From positions 186,001-250,000 of the forward strand of contig NZ_WBZD01000021.1 in the NCBI RefSeq assembly GCF_009720365.1: a DNA stretch of 64,000 nt, read 5' to 3'. Below the pieces are notes generated by a model that made no database searches, was not told where the DNA came from, and was given only the letters and a program-made list of their open reading frames with translations. The stretch's first letter is position 1. Each line of letters starts with the position of its first letter. Positions 26,867 to 35,477 of the stretch are shown in pieces. The translations under genes were made by a program, and so were the position numbers. This DNA is from Catellatospora paridis. GTDB taxonomy: Bacteria > Actinomycetota > Actinomycetes > Mycobacteriales > Micromonosporaceae.

Positions 26867-28378
26867 ATGACCACCACGGTCTCCCGACCCGAGGCAGCGG
26901 AGCCTTCCGCCGCCGCCCCGAACCCCCGGCGCTGGCTCGCCCTGACGATCATCGCCATCGCGCAGCTGATGGTGGTGCTCGACGCGACCATCGTGAACAT
27001 CGCCCTGCCCAAGATGCAGCCCGACCTCGGCATCTCCGACGCCGAGCGCCAGTGGGTGCTCACCGCGTACACGCTGACCTTCGGTGGCCTGCTGCTGCTC
27101 GGCGGCCGTATCGCCGACTACTGGGGCCGCAAGCGCACCTTCATCGCCGGTGCGATCGGCTTCGCGGCCGCGTCCGCGCTGGGCGGCCTGGCCTGGGACG
27201 GGCCGAGCCTGTTCGCCGCGCGCGGCCTGCAGGGCGCGTTCGGTGCGCTGCTCGCCCCGGCCGGCCTGGCCCTGCTGACCGTGCTGTTCACCGACGCCAA
27301 GGAGCGCGCCAAGGCGTTCGCCGTGTACGGCGCCATCGCCGGCGGCGGCGCGGCGGTCGGCCTGCTGCTGGGCGGTGTGCTCACCGAGTACGCCGACTGG
27401 CGCTGGTGCCTGCTGGTGAACATCCCGATCGCGGTCATCGCCATCGCGGCGGCGATCCCGTTCGTGCCCGAGAGCAAGGCCCACGGCAACACCCGCTACG
27501 ACATCCCCGGCGCGGTCGCGGTCACGCTCGGCCTCGTCGCCCTGGTGTACGGCCTGACCAAGGCCGCCGAGCCGGAGCACGGCTGGGACTCCCCGGAGGC
27601 GCTGGCCTACATGGGCGGCGGCCTGCTGCTGCTGGTCGTGTTCGTGGTCATCCAGAAGTTCTCGAAGAACCCGCTGCTGCCGCTGCGCATCCTGCTCGAC
27701 CGCAACCGCGGTGGCGCGTACCTGTCCAGCACCCTGACCGGTGCCGGCCTGATGGGCGCGTTCTTCTTCCTGACCTTCTACTTCCAGGGCGTGCTCGGCT
27801 ACACCCCGATCGAGGCCGGTCTGGCCTCGCTGCCGATCTCCGGCGGCGTGTTCATCTCCGCCGGCATCGCCAGCCAGCTGCTGCCCAAGCTCGGCGCCAA
27901 GCCGCTGATGATCGCCGGTGCGGTCCTGGCCGCGGGCGCGATGCTGTTCTTCACCCAGATCGGCGTGACCACCGGGTACGCCAGCCACGTGCTGCCCGGC
28001 GCGCTCGTGCTGGGTCTGGGCCTGGGCTTCACGTTCGTGCCGCTGTCCAGCCTCGCGCTGGTCGGCGTGCCGCAGCACGACGCCGGTGCGGCCAGCGCCA
28101 CCCTGAACGCCACCCAGCAGGTGGGCGGCTCGCTGGGCGCGGCGCTGCTGAGCACGTTCGCGCTCAACGCGACCACGGACTACGCGACCGAGCACCTCAA
28201 GCCGGGCATGGACCCGCAGCTGGCGGGCTTCGTGCAGGCCGAGGCCGCGGTGCACGGGTTCGCGACGGCGTTCGCCTGGGGCGGCGGCCTGCTGGTCGTC
28301 TCCGCGATCGTGATCACGGTCCTGATCAAGGTCCGCAAGTCGGACCTGCCGACGGAGGGCGCGGTCCACGTCGGCTGA
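26867..28378 (+). CDS. DHA2-family (14-TM) MFS drug exporter
   Basis: 503-residue EmrB/QacA-type exporter with about 14 hydrophobic segments. Family marks: LMVVLDATIVNIALPKMQPD in helix 1, motif A GGRIADYWGRKR, and an antiporter motif C-like AVYGAIAGGGAAVGLLLGGV. The tail carries a long Gly-rich stretch and ends in a short basic cytosolic end. AAAGG precedes ATG 26867. Forms a two-gene unit with the TetR regulator. Substrate unknown; this group exports hydrophobic toxic compounds by proton antiport. Confidence 0.93.
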   Translation: MTTTVSRPEAAEPSAAAPNPRRWLALTIIAIAQLMVVLDATIVNIALPKMQPDLGISDAERQWVLTAYTLTFGGLLLLGGRIADYWGRKRTFIAGAIGFAAASALGGLAWDGPSLFAARGLQGAFGALLAPAGLALLTVLFTDAKERAKAFAVYGAIAGGGAAVGLLLGGVLTEYADWRWCLLVNIPIAVIAIAAAIPFVPESKAHGNTRYDIPGAVAVTLGLVALVYGLTKAAEPEHGWDSPEALAYMGGGLLLLVVFVVIQKFSKNPLLPLRILLDRNRGGAYLSSTLTGAGLMGAFFFLTFYFQGVLGYTPIEAGLASLPISGGVFISAGIASQLLPKLGAKPLMIAGAVLAAGAMLFFTQIGVTTGYASHVLPGALVLGLGLGFTFVPLSSLALVGVPQHDAGAASATLNATQQVGGSLGAALLSTFALNATTDYATEHLKPGMDPQLAGFVQAEAAVHGFATAFAWGGGLLVVSAIVITVLIKVRKSDLPTEGAVHVG

Positions 28379-28401
28379 CGCGACGACCCCGGTTGTCATA
28401 G

Positions 28402-28458
28402 ACGCTGGCCTATCTGGATGAGTTCGATCGCCGAATTCTCATCCAGATAGGCCAGCGT
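28402..28458. terminator. Perfect 21-bp hairpin between convergent genes
   Basis: Arms 28402-28422 and 28438-28458 are exact reverse complements; the 15-base loop itself holds TTCG/CGAA, and CATAG/CTATG pairs lie just outside. It starts 24 bases after the exporter stop and ends 17 bases before the opposing stop, so it can terminate both. The arms include CTGGCCTATCTGGATGAG, AT-richer than the flanks. Confidence 0.8.
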
Positions 28459-28474
28459 TTATCTATGGGGGGTG

Positions 28475-29161
28475 TCAGGCGCCCTTGGGCGGCTTGGTGG
28501 AGCAGCCGTTCTTGCTTTCCCAGGTGGTGATCTCGGGGACCGGGGACTTGGCGGTGTTCTTGCGCCACGCGTCGAGGTAGCGCCAGGGCCAGATCACGCC
28601 ACGGCGGATCCACCAGTCGCCCGTGCGGGCGCACACCGGGGACATGCCGAAGTGCAGGTGGCAGGCGCTGGCCAGGCCGGTACGGCCGACCTTGCCCAGC
28701 TGCTGCCCGGCGGTGACCCGTACCCCGGCGCGGATCTTCGAGTCGATCGCGGAGAAGTGCGAGCCGTAGTAGCGCACGCCGTCGTCGCCGAGCACGGACA
28801 CCGCCTTGCCGCCGCGGGTCGCGCCGTCGTCGGTCTTCGGGTCGTAGAGGTCCACCGGCGAGATCTCCAGCACGACGCCGTCGATGGCCGCGACGACGGT
28901 CGCGCCGCACGGCGCCATGATGTCCGTGGCCTGGTAGTCGTGGTGGGTGCGCCCGTAAGAGGTCTTGCCCAGCACGGGGAACACGTGGTGGACCGCGGGC
29001 GGCGACGCGGCGGGGGAGGGCGAGGGTGCGGCGTCCGGTGTCGCGCTCGGCGCGGGCGTGGCCGCCGCCGCGGGCGTGAACACGGGCCTTTCCGCAGCCC
29101 CGCCGCATGCGGCGAGCGCCAGGACGGTCACGAGGCCGAGCGGTACAAGGTGGGAACGCAC
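28475..29161 (-). CDS. M23-family (LytM-like) peptidase lipoprotein
   Basis: 228-residue exported protein. The signal peptide ends in VTVLALAACGG, a lipobox. A Pro/Ala/Ser linker (about 24-58) leads to an M23 domain with zinc ligands in RTHHDYQATD (H-x3-D class) and CHLHFG (HxH). In place of the usual glycine-rich run the domain has a charged loop (DLYDPKTDDGATRGGK). M23 enzymes cut peptidoglycan cross-bridges; a structural, non-hydrolytic role is also possible. TAGGGT lies six bases before GTG 29161, suggesting a leaderless transcript. Confidence 0.88.
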   Translation of the reverse strand: MRSHLVPLGLVTVLALAACGGAAERPVFTPAAAATPAPSATPDAAPSPSPAASPPAVHHVFPVLGKTSYGRTHHDYQATDIMAPCGATVVAAIDGVVLEISPVDLYDPKTDDGATRGGKAVSVLGDDGVRYYGSHFSAIDSKIRAGVRVTAGQQLGKVGRTGLASACHLHFGMSPVCARTGDWWIRRGVIWPWRYLDAWRKNTAKSPVPEITTWESKNGCSTKPPKGA

Positions 29162-29284
29162 CGCCCGACCCTACTCCCGCGGGTCGGGCCGGGCAGCCCG
29201 CCGCAATCCGACGGCAGCCGCCACGACATCGCCGGGGCGGCGCGTGCGAGGAGGCCGTCCGTGACGCTGAGCTGCCCTTCCGTT

Positions 29285-29731
29285 TCAGGGGCCGCGTTCG
29301 GCGTAGCGGACGACGGTGCCGAAGAGGCGGTCGTGCCAGGCGCGGCGCCTGTCGTCGGTGAGCACGCCGACCATCCCGACCAGCCACAGCACGGGGATGG
29401 CCAGGCCGATGAGCGCGCGCAACAGGGCGCGGCAGAACCCGACGTGGCGGCCGTCGGTGCGGCGTACGACGGTGCCGAACAGCAGCGCGCCCAGGGTCTG
29501 GCCGGTCATCCACCAGCAGCCGGTGAAGTAGACGACCGGCAGCACCGCGGCGACCACCGCCGACGCGGCCTTGAGCCAGCCGGGGGGCTCGCCGGCCAGT
29601 GCGGACCAGACCGCCGGCACGCCGGACACGGCGAAGGACGAGGCGACGGCGAGCAGGCCGGCGTCGATGGCCAGCCCTGCGATCCGGGAAACCATGCCTG
29701 CATACGGTGGATGTTGGCCAGCCGCGGTCAC
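29285..29731 (-). CDS. RDD-family membrane protein
   Basis: 148 residues with three hydrophobic segments. RDD marks are the opening MVSRIAGLAIDAGLLAVAS (R and D in helix 1) and TGQTLGALLFGTVVRRTDG, ending in DDRRRAWHDRLFGTVVRY. Function of the family is uncertain; some members relate to Na+ transport. The GTG start overlaps the upstream gene stop (GTGA). Confidence 0.85.
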   Translation of the reverse strand: MTAAGQHPPYAGMVSRIAGLAIDAGLLAVASSFAVSGVPAVWSALAGEPPGWLKAASAVVAAVLPVVYFTGCWWMTGQTLGALLFGTVVRRTDGRHVGFCRALLRALIGLAIPVLWLVGMVGVLTDDRRRAWHDRLFGTVVRYAERGP

Positions 29732-30459
29732 CGATCACCGTTCGCGCTGTGGCGGTGGAAGACCCGGCGGAACGAGGACTCGATCCGGTCGTCGGCGGTC
29801 GCGGAGGTTTCGCGCAGCTCGTCGGTGGCGTTGGCGAGCACGCCGCGGCTCTGCTCGGTGATCAGTTCCTGGAGCCGCGGGTCGCGGGTCATGTCGTCGA
29901 TCACGACGGGGATGACCTTGCGCCTGATCTCGGGGATGGCTCCCTCGACGAGCCGCGGCACCACACTGTTGATCAGGTACGGCATCAGGTTGTCCACCAT
30001 GCGCGGCACGATCGACTTCTCGACCCAGGTCAGGCTCTCGTCGACGGTGTCGCGCAGCGCGACGGCCGCGGCGGCGCGGCTGGAGACGAGGGTGTCGCGC
30101 CCGCGCAGCCCGGCGGCGGTGACGACGTCGCGGGCGGTGTCGATCGGCGACGCCGAGGGCAGTGCGGCGCGGGTCGCGCCGGCCAGCCGCCGGGCCTGGT
30201 CGCGGGTGGCCTCGCCGACCCGGGTTCCGGTGCGTACGGCGAGGTCGAAGCTCTGTTGGGTGAGGCCGACGGCGATGGCGACCGGGGAGCGTGCGCTGGC
30301 CGGGGACGGCTCGACGCCGCTGGTGAGCATGTCCTCGATGCGGGCCTGCTCGGCCGGGTCGACCGGGCCGGTGAGTCTGCGGAGTCGTTCGGCGACGAGC
30401 ATCGCGGCGCCGAGGGCGAGGCCCGGCACGCCATGCCGCGCCCTCGCGGGATCGGTCAT
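29728..30459 (-). CDS. Conserved actinobacterial protein, unknown
   Basis: 243 residues, no signal peptide or clear membrane helix, rich in amphipathic helices. It contains RDVVTAAGLRGRDTLVSSRA, then VEKSIVPRMVDNLMPYLINS and VVPRLVEGAIPEIRRKVIPV, repeated hydrophobic-polar blocks that could lie on a membrane. I do not recognise a functional domain. TAAATT lies exactly six bases before ATG 30459, a near-consensus leaderless promoter. Coupled to the RDD gene by a GTGA overlap. Confidence 0.7.
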   Translation of the reverse strand: MTDPARARHGVPGLALGAAMLVAERLRRLTGPVDPAEQARIEDMLTSGVEPSPASARSPVAIAVGLTQQSFDLAVRTGTRVGEATRDQARRLAGATRAALPSASPIDTARDVVTAAGLRGRDTLVSSRAAAAVALRDTVDESLTWVEKSIVPRMVDNLMPYLINSVVPRLVEGAIPEIRRKVIPVVIDDMTRDPRLQELITEQSRGVLANATDELRETSATADDRIESSFRRVFHRHSANGDR

Positions 30460-30686
30460 AACATGAATTTACGCCAGACAGCCACATAGCGGGGTGAATG
30501 CCCAAGTAATACCCGCCGGTAGCGGATGTTCGCGTCCGACGGCCGGCGCACCGGTCCCGCCCGTCGGCCGGCGATCGGTCGGCGGTGGGACAAACGCCCG
30601 GACGGGGGCGGCCCGTTTCCGGGCGCGCACCGGTTTACAGCGGTGGAGCGGGCCACGGCGGCCCGCCGCAACGCTGGAGGCGGCAC

Positions 30687-31994
30687 TTGTCCCGGATCTT
30701 CGACGGCGTCTGGTCGTGGCTGGTCGCCGCGGCCGCCGAGACCTCGTGGCGCGAGCTGATGCCGCTGGGGCTGGCCGGCGCGTTCGTGTGGGGGCTGTGG
30801 CTCTACCGGGTGCTGCTGTCCCGGCTGGACCGGCCGATCCTCAACGACTTCCGCACCTCGGTGTCGGTGGTGGTGCCCTCCTATCGCGAGGATCCCGACA
30901 TCCTGCTGGAATGCCTGCGCAGCTGGCTCGCCCAGGACCCCGACGAGGTCGTGATCGTGCCCGACGTCGGCGACACGGAGGTGCTGCGGCGGCTGGCCGC
31001 CGTCGACGACCGGCGGCTGCGCGTGCTGCCGTTCACCCACCGCGGCAAGCGCTCGGCGCTCGGCGTCGGCATCCGCGCCGCCCGCGGCGAGCTCGTCGTG
31101 CTGGTGGACTCCGACACGCGCTGGCAGCGGGGGCTGCTGGCGGCCGTGCAGATGCCGTTCGCCGACCCGACCGTCGGCGGCGTCGGCACGCAGCAGAACG
31201 TGCACCAGCGCACCACCAGCGTCTGGCGGCGCGTCGCGGACTGGCTGGTCAACCTGCGCTACTACGACTACGTCCCGGCGATGGGCCGGGCCGGGGCGGT
31301 GGCCTGCCTTTCCGGCCGCACCGCCGCGTACCGGCGGGCGGTGGTCCTGCCCGTGCTGGATCACCTGGAGAACGAGTTCTTCCTCGGCCGGCGCTGCGTG
31401 GCCGGCGACGACGGCAGGCTGACCTGGCTGGTGCTGGCCTCGGGCTACCGCACCGTGCACCAGTCCTCGGCCCGGGCGATGTCGATGTTCCCCGCGACGT
31501 TCTCGGCCTTCGTGAAGCAGCGCGTGCGCTGGAGCCGCAACTCGTACCGCTGTTACCTGACCGCGTTGTGGAAGGGCTGGTTGTGGCGCACCCCGCTGGT
31601 CACGAAGATCACCGTGCTGCAGATCCTGCTGACCCCGGTGACCATGGGCATGGCCCTGGGCTACCTGCTGCTGTCCCGGCTGGAGCTGAGCCCGCGCGGC
31701 GCGGTGGTGGTGCTGTTCTGGCTGCTGGCCGGTCGCGGCATCCGCGGCTGGTCGCACCTGCGCCGGCATCCGCGGGAACTGCTGATGCTGCCGCTGGTGG
31801 CGGCCGTCGTCATTCTGATCTCCCTGCCGATCAAGCTGTACGCGTTCGCCACCATGAACCGGCAGGGCTGGCTCACCCGCGGCGCCGACCGGATCGGCGG
31901 CGACGGCCAGGCCGCGAGCACGCTGTCCCCGTCCCCGTCCCCGTCCACTCCCGCCGGTCGGCGGGCCGTGGCCGTGCCGTCGGAGGCGGCGTGA
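30687..31994 (+). CDS. Membrane glycosyltransferase family 2 (hyaluronan/cellulose-synthase-like)
   Basis: 435-residue processive-type GT2. An N-terminal helix (LGLAGAFVWGLWLYRVLL) precedes the GT-A domain with SVVVPSYREDPDILLECLRS, DSD in VVLVDSDTRWQRG, a GDD acid in RRCVAGDDGRLTWLVLA and the acceptor-tunnel QxxRW-type motif VKQRVRWSRNSYR. Three or four C-terminal helices follow. The TTG start at 30687 is fixed by GGAGG six bases upstream. Together with two beta-helix proteins it probably makes and modifies an extracellular polysaccharide; the polymer is unknown. Confidence 0.9.
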   Translation: MSRIFDGVWSWLVAAAAETSWRELMPLGLAGAFVWGLWLYRVLLSRLDRPILNDFRTSVSVVVPSYREDPDILLECLRSWLAQDPDEVVIVPDVGDTEVLRRLAAVDDRRLRVLPFTHRGKRSALGVGIRAARGELVVLVDSDTRWQRGLLAAVQMPFADPTVGGVGTQQNVHQRTTSVWRRVADWLVNLRYYDYVPAMGRAGAVACLSGRTAAYRRAVVLPVLDHLENEFFLGRRCVAGDDGRLTWLVLASGYRTVHQSSARAMSMFPATFSAFVKQRVRWSRNSYRCYLTALWKGWLWRTPLVTKITVLQILLTPVTMGMALGYLLLSRLELSPRGAVVVLFWLLAGRGIRGWSHLRRHPRELLMLPLVAAVVILISLPIKLYAFATMNRQGWLTRGADRIGGDGQAASTLSPSPSPSTPAGRRAVAVPSEAA

Positions 31995-33964
31995 TGCGGC
32001 CGGCCCGCCCCATGGAGTCCGCGCCCGGCCGCCGCGGCCCGGCCGCTGCCACGCTCCGGCGCTCGGCTAGGGCCGCGGCCGTGCTCGCCCTACTGGCCGC
32101 GCTGCTGCTCGTCGCGGGCGGGGCACCCGGCGCGGCCGCCGCGCCCCCGTCCGCGGCCCGCACCGCGACCCACGCCGCCGCCGCCGACACCGCGGCGGCC
32201 GACTCCGAGCGCCAGGCCGCGCTGGTCGCCGCCGAGGACCAGTGGCTCAACCAGGTGCGCGCGGTCACCGCGGTGGCCCCGCTGCGCGACCTGCTCAGCC
32301 GCGCCCCGGGCAGCAGCACGCAGAAGTGGAACCAGCCCTACCGGCTGGACACCGCGGGCGGCTACACGCTGGTGCTGACCGCGCGCACGGCCGCGTACAC
32401 GGTCGACGACCTGCTGCGCCTGGCGCCGCAGACGTTCGTCCGCCAGCCGCAGGGCGCGTACCTGCTCACCGAGAACATCTACGTCAACTCCGGGGCCCGG
32501 CTGAAGCTGGCCCACCCCGGCGGACTGGAACTGCGCCTGGCCAGCCGCAGCAGCGGGTTCGTGGCGATCGTGTCGTTCGGCGGCGGCCTGACCCTGGAGG
32601 GCACCAAGCAGGCCCCGGTACGGGTGACCAGCTGGGATCCGCGCACCGGCAAACCCGACACCGAGGTCGGCGACGGCCGGGCCTACCTGCGGGCCATCGG
32701 CGGGCACTTCGCGATGAGCCATACCCGCGTGTCCCACCTGGGTTTCTGGAGCGGCCGCACCGGCGGGGTGAGCCTGACCGGCACGGACCGGCCCGACACC
32801 GGCGCGGTCGAGGGCCCCGGCGCAGCCAGCCCCGGCCGGCTCCTGCCGGGCGAGGTTCGGGTCCTGTCCGGCGGCCGTGTCGCCACCCCGGACAGCCGGT
32901 TCACCGTGCCCAGCCTGTCCTACGTGTCCGGGGCCATCCGCGACAGCGAGCTCATCGGCAACGCGTACGGGCTGTTCGTGTCCAGCGCCGACGGCATCAA
33001 GATCACTGACACGACGGTGCGCGACAGCCTGCAGCACGGAGTCGTGCTGCACCGTTTCGCCACCAACGCGGTCATCGAACGGACCGTGTCGAAGGACAAC
33101 GGCGGCGACGGCTTCCTGCTCTCCCGCGCCACCCAGCAGGTGCGCATCACCAACACCACCGCCGAACGCAACGGCGGCAACGGGTTCACCCTCAGCGGCC
33201 GGCCGCTCGCCGACGGCCCCTCGGCGTCCGGGCAGTCGACCGCCAGCTACGGCGCCAACACCGTCTCGCACAGCACCGCCCGGGGCAACGGCCACTACGG
33301 CTTCGAGATCCTCGGCGGCATCGCCGTCAGCATCCAGGAGAACCAGGTCGAGGGCGGCGACATGGGCATCGTGGCCCGGCTCGGCGCCCGCGACCTGACC
33401 GTCACCGCCAACCGGCTCAAAGGCCAGCGCCGCCAGGCGATCGCGATCCGCGACGGCGTCGCCAAGGCCCGCATCACCGGCAACCTCATCGAGACCACGC
33501 AGACCGGGGTGTACGTGCGCGACTCCGTCGCCGAGGTCCGCGGCAACACCATCCACGACGCCAACGGCCACGGCGTCACCTTCGTCGGCGCGGTCGGCGG
33601 CTCGGTCGCCGCGGGCAACGCGGTCACCGGCATCGGCCCCAGTGCGCTGGACACCGGCCGGGCCGCGGGCAAGGTCACCCTGCGCGACAACCAGACCGAC
33701 GCCTGGCTGGACACCAGCACGCTCTGGGCGCGGGTGCGCCACTACGCCAGCCCGATGACGCTGCTGTGGACCGCGATCCTGCTGCTGATCGTCGTGCTGG
33801 CGTTCCGCCGCCGCCGCGACGACCACGGCCACCCGTACGCGGCGACCAAACCGCTGTTCCCCCACGACGGCGGCGAGCCGGCCGGCGGACGGCACGAGCA
33901 CGGCAGGCCGAGCCCGCGCGAGGTCGCCCGCGGCCGGGCCCGGGTGCCGGTGATGGCCGAGTGA
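31994..33964 (+). CDS. Secreted right-handed beta-helix protein with C-terminal membrane anchor
   Basis: 656 residues. A signal peptide (AAVLALLAALLLVAGGAPGA) precedes a long right-handed parallel beta-helix (about 180-590) made of PbH1-type turns such as VIERTVSKDNGGDGFLLSRA, VRITNTTAERNGGNGFTLSG and NTIHDANGHGVTFVGAVGG. A single helix near 605-625 (LLWTAILLLIVVLAF) and a basic tail anchor it. Such folds occur in polysaccharide epimerases and lyases (AlgG-like). ATG 31994 overlaps the synthase stop by one base, with GGAGG seven bases upstream. Confidence 0.85.
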   Translation: MRPARPMESAPGRRGPAAATLRRSARAAAVLALLAALLLVAGGAPGAAAAPPSAARTATHAAAADTAAADSERQAALVAAEDQWLNQVRAVTAVAPLRDLLSRAPGSSTQKWNQPYRLDTAGGYTLVLTARTAAYTVDDLLRLAPQTFVRQPQGAYLLTENIYVNSGARLKLAHPGGLELRLASRSSGFVAIVSFGGGLTLEGTKQAPVRVTSWDPRTGKPDTEVGDGRAYLRAIGGHFAMSHTRVSHLGFWSGRTGGVSLTGTDRPDTGAVEGPGAASPGRLLPGEVRVLSGGRVATPDSRFTVPSLSYVSGAIRDSELIGNAYGLFVSSADGIKITDTTVRDSLQHGVVLHRFATNAVIERTVSKDNGGDGFLLSRATQQVRITNTTAERNGGNGFTLSGRPLADGPSASGQSTASYGANTVSHSTARGNGHYGFEILGGIAVSIQENQVEGGDMGIVARLGARDLTVTANRLKGQRRQAIAIRDGVAKARITGNLIETTQTGVYVRDSVAEVRGNTIHDANGHGVTFVGAVGGSVAAGNAVTGIGPSALDTGRAAGKVTLRDNQTDAWLDTSTLWARVRHYASPMTLLWTAILLLIVVLAFRRRRDDHGHPYAATKPLFPHDGGEPAGGRHEHGRPSPREVARGRARVPVMAE

Positions 33965-35280
33965 GTCGACCCTCGGCTGATACGCCCGAGGTCTGCAGGC
34001 CCGGGCACCGGCGGGCGGGGTCGTGGTCCCGCCGACGTCGGGCGACACCGCGGGCGGTGGCGCGGCTGGAACCGTCGCTGGCCGACGGCCTCGGGGCGCA
34101 GCCTGCGGGTGTCGCGCAGCGTCCGCGGCGGCGCTGGCTCGCCCGGGCGCTGCCGTTCGCCGCGACGTCGTTGCTGGCAGGGACGCTCGTCCTGCTGCTG
34201 ATGGCACTGGCCGCCTGCGCCGGGCCGCAGCCGGGTCCGGCCACCGGACCCGGTGCGACCCCGTCGCCTTCCCACGACGCCGGGTCGGCCCCCGGCACCA
34301 CGACCACGACGGGCAGCCCGCACGCGAACACGGCGGCCGCGCCGAGCAGCGCTCCAGGCCGGTCTCCTGCCCGGGCCGCGGACGCCTGCCCGCCTGCCAC
34401 GGTGGCCGTCGGTGACGCCTCCGCGCTGGCCACCGCCCTGTCGCGGGCCGAGCCCGGCGACAGCATCAGGCTCAAGGACGGGGTGTACGAGGGCCGCTTC
34501 GCCGTCACCACCCCCGGCACCGCCGGAAAGCCCGTGCATCTGTGCGGTGGCCCCGGCGCGGTCCTCGACGGCGGGGGCACCGGCCACGGGTACGCCCTGC
34601 ACCTCGAAGGCGCAGATCACTGGCGGCTGACCGGGTTCACGGTCCGCAACGGGCAGAAGGGCGTCATGCTCGACCGCACCAGCCACGCCGTGCTCACCGG
34701 CCTGACCGTGGAACACGTCGGCGACGAGGCGATCCACCTGCGCGCCAACAGCACCGACAACGTGGTGCAGCACAGCACCGTGCGCGACACCGGGCTGCGG
34801 CGGGCGAAGTTCGGCGAGGGCGTTTACATCGGTACCGCGACGAGCAACTGGTGCGACGTCACCGCCTGCGAGCCCGACCGCAGCGACCGCAACGTGATCC
34901 GCGGCAACCGGATCAGCGCCGTGACCGCCGAGCCCGTCGACGTCAAGGAGGGCACCACCGGCGGGATCGTCGAGGGCAACACGTTCGACGGCGCGGCCAT
35001 GACCGGCTCGTACGCCGACTCGTGGGTGGACGTGAAGGGCAACGGCTGGCTGATCCGCGGCAACACCGGCCGGCATTCGCGCGGTGACGGCTTCCAGACC
35101 CACCGGGTGGCCGACGGCTGGGGCGACCGCAACGTGTTCACCCGCAACACCGCCGCCGTCGACGGCCCCGGCTGGGGCTTCCACCTCGCGCCCGTCGCCG
35201 CGAACATCGTCGCCTGCGACAACACCGTCACGGGCGCTACGAAAGGCCTGGCCAACACGGCCTGCCGCCGGACATGGTGA
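33961..35280 (+). CDS. Right-handed beta-helix lipoprotein (polysaccharide lyase/epimerase-like)
   Basis: 439 residues. A basic N-terminal tail is followed by a hydrophobic segment ending LLLMALAACAG, lipobox-like though unusually far (about 80 residues) from the start. A Ser/Thr/Pro linker and a beta-helix domain (about 145-435) follow, beginning VAVGDASALATALSRAEPGD and containing GGIVEGNTFDGAAMTGSYAD. The opening resembles pectate-lyase/chondroitinase-B-like proteins. GTG 33961 overlaps the previous stop (GTGA), so synthase and two beta-helix genes form one operon. The catalytic residues are not identified. Confidence 0.82.
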   Translation: MSRPSADTPEVCRPGHRRAGSWSRRRRATPRAVARLEPSLADGLGAQPAGVAQRPRRRWLARALPFAATSLLAGTLVLLLMALAACAGPQPGPATGPGATPSPSHDAGSAPGTTTTTGSPHANTAAAPSSAPGRSPARAADACPPATVAVGDASALATALSRAEPGDSIRLKDGVYEGRFAVTTPGTAGKPVHLCGGPGAVLDGGGTGHGYALHLEGADHWRLTGFTVRNGQKGVMLDRTSHAVLTGLTVEHVGDEAIHLRANSTDNVVQHSTVRDTGLRRAKFGEGVYIGTATSNWCDVTACEPDRSDRNVIRGNRISAVTAEPVDVKEGTTGGIVEGNTFDGAAMTGSYADSWVDVKGNGWLIRGNTGRHSRGDGFQTHRVADGWGDRNVFTRNTAAVDGPGWGFHLAPVAANIVACDNTVTGATKGLANTACRRTW

Positions 35281-35281
35281 A

Positions 35282-35308
35282 GCCCGGGGGAGTGTCCTTC
35301 CCCCGGGC
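35282..35308 (+). terminator. GC-rich hairpin after beta-helix operon
   Basis: GCCCGGGGGA (35282-35291) and TCCCCCGGGC (35299-35308) form a 10-bp stem with a 7-nt loop, starting two bases after the stop. It may also stop minus-strand transcription from the noncoding RNA pair. Confidence 0.85.
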
Positions 35309-35347
35309 CTCGGAGTGCCGCCGAATTGCACACACCAGCACGTTTAA

Positions 35348-35455
35348 GCGGACGGGTCAGCATGAAGACCCCGTGTCTCTGCCGTTTGGACTACCGCACC
35401 AGGAAGAGGTGCGGGCCGGGCTCGAACCGGCACCCCGGGGGTTTCGCCCGTACGC
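35348..35455 (-). ncRNA. Y RNA-like, tRNA-mimicking RNA 2 (YrlA-type architecture)
   Basis: Read on the minus strand: 5' basal strand GCGTACGGG (35455-35447), short strands GAA and ACCCC (35445-35438), a T-arm GCCGG-TTCGAGC-CCGGC (35431-35415), CCGCACC (35414-35408), 7-nt loop UCUUCCU, GGTGCGG (35400-35394), TA, a D-arm with GG (35391-35375), then GGGGT, TTC and basal strand CCCGTCCGC (35356-35348). The 7-bp acceptor-like stem is perfect and the basal helix has one mismatch. The T-arm precedes the acceptor stem, so a normal tRNA is excluded. The topology equals that of bacterial YrlA Y RNAs. The exact ends are estimates. Confidence 0.75.
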
Positions 35456-35477
35456 GGTCGATCTGGTGATCGGCGGC

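Noticed and set aside
31920-31960. CCCCGTCCCCGTCCCCGTCC short repeat as a regulatory element
   Set aside because: It encodes the Ser-Pro repeat at the GT2 C-terminus and needs no other explanation.
30494-31993. Extending the beta-helix protein upstream through the overlapping frame from 30494
   Set aside because: That part is the out-of-frame shadow of the GT2 gene; ATG 31994 has a clear ribosome site.
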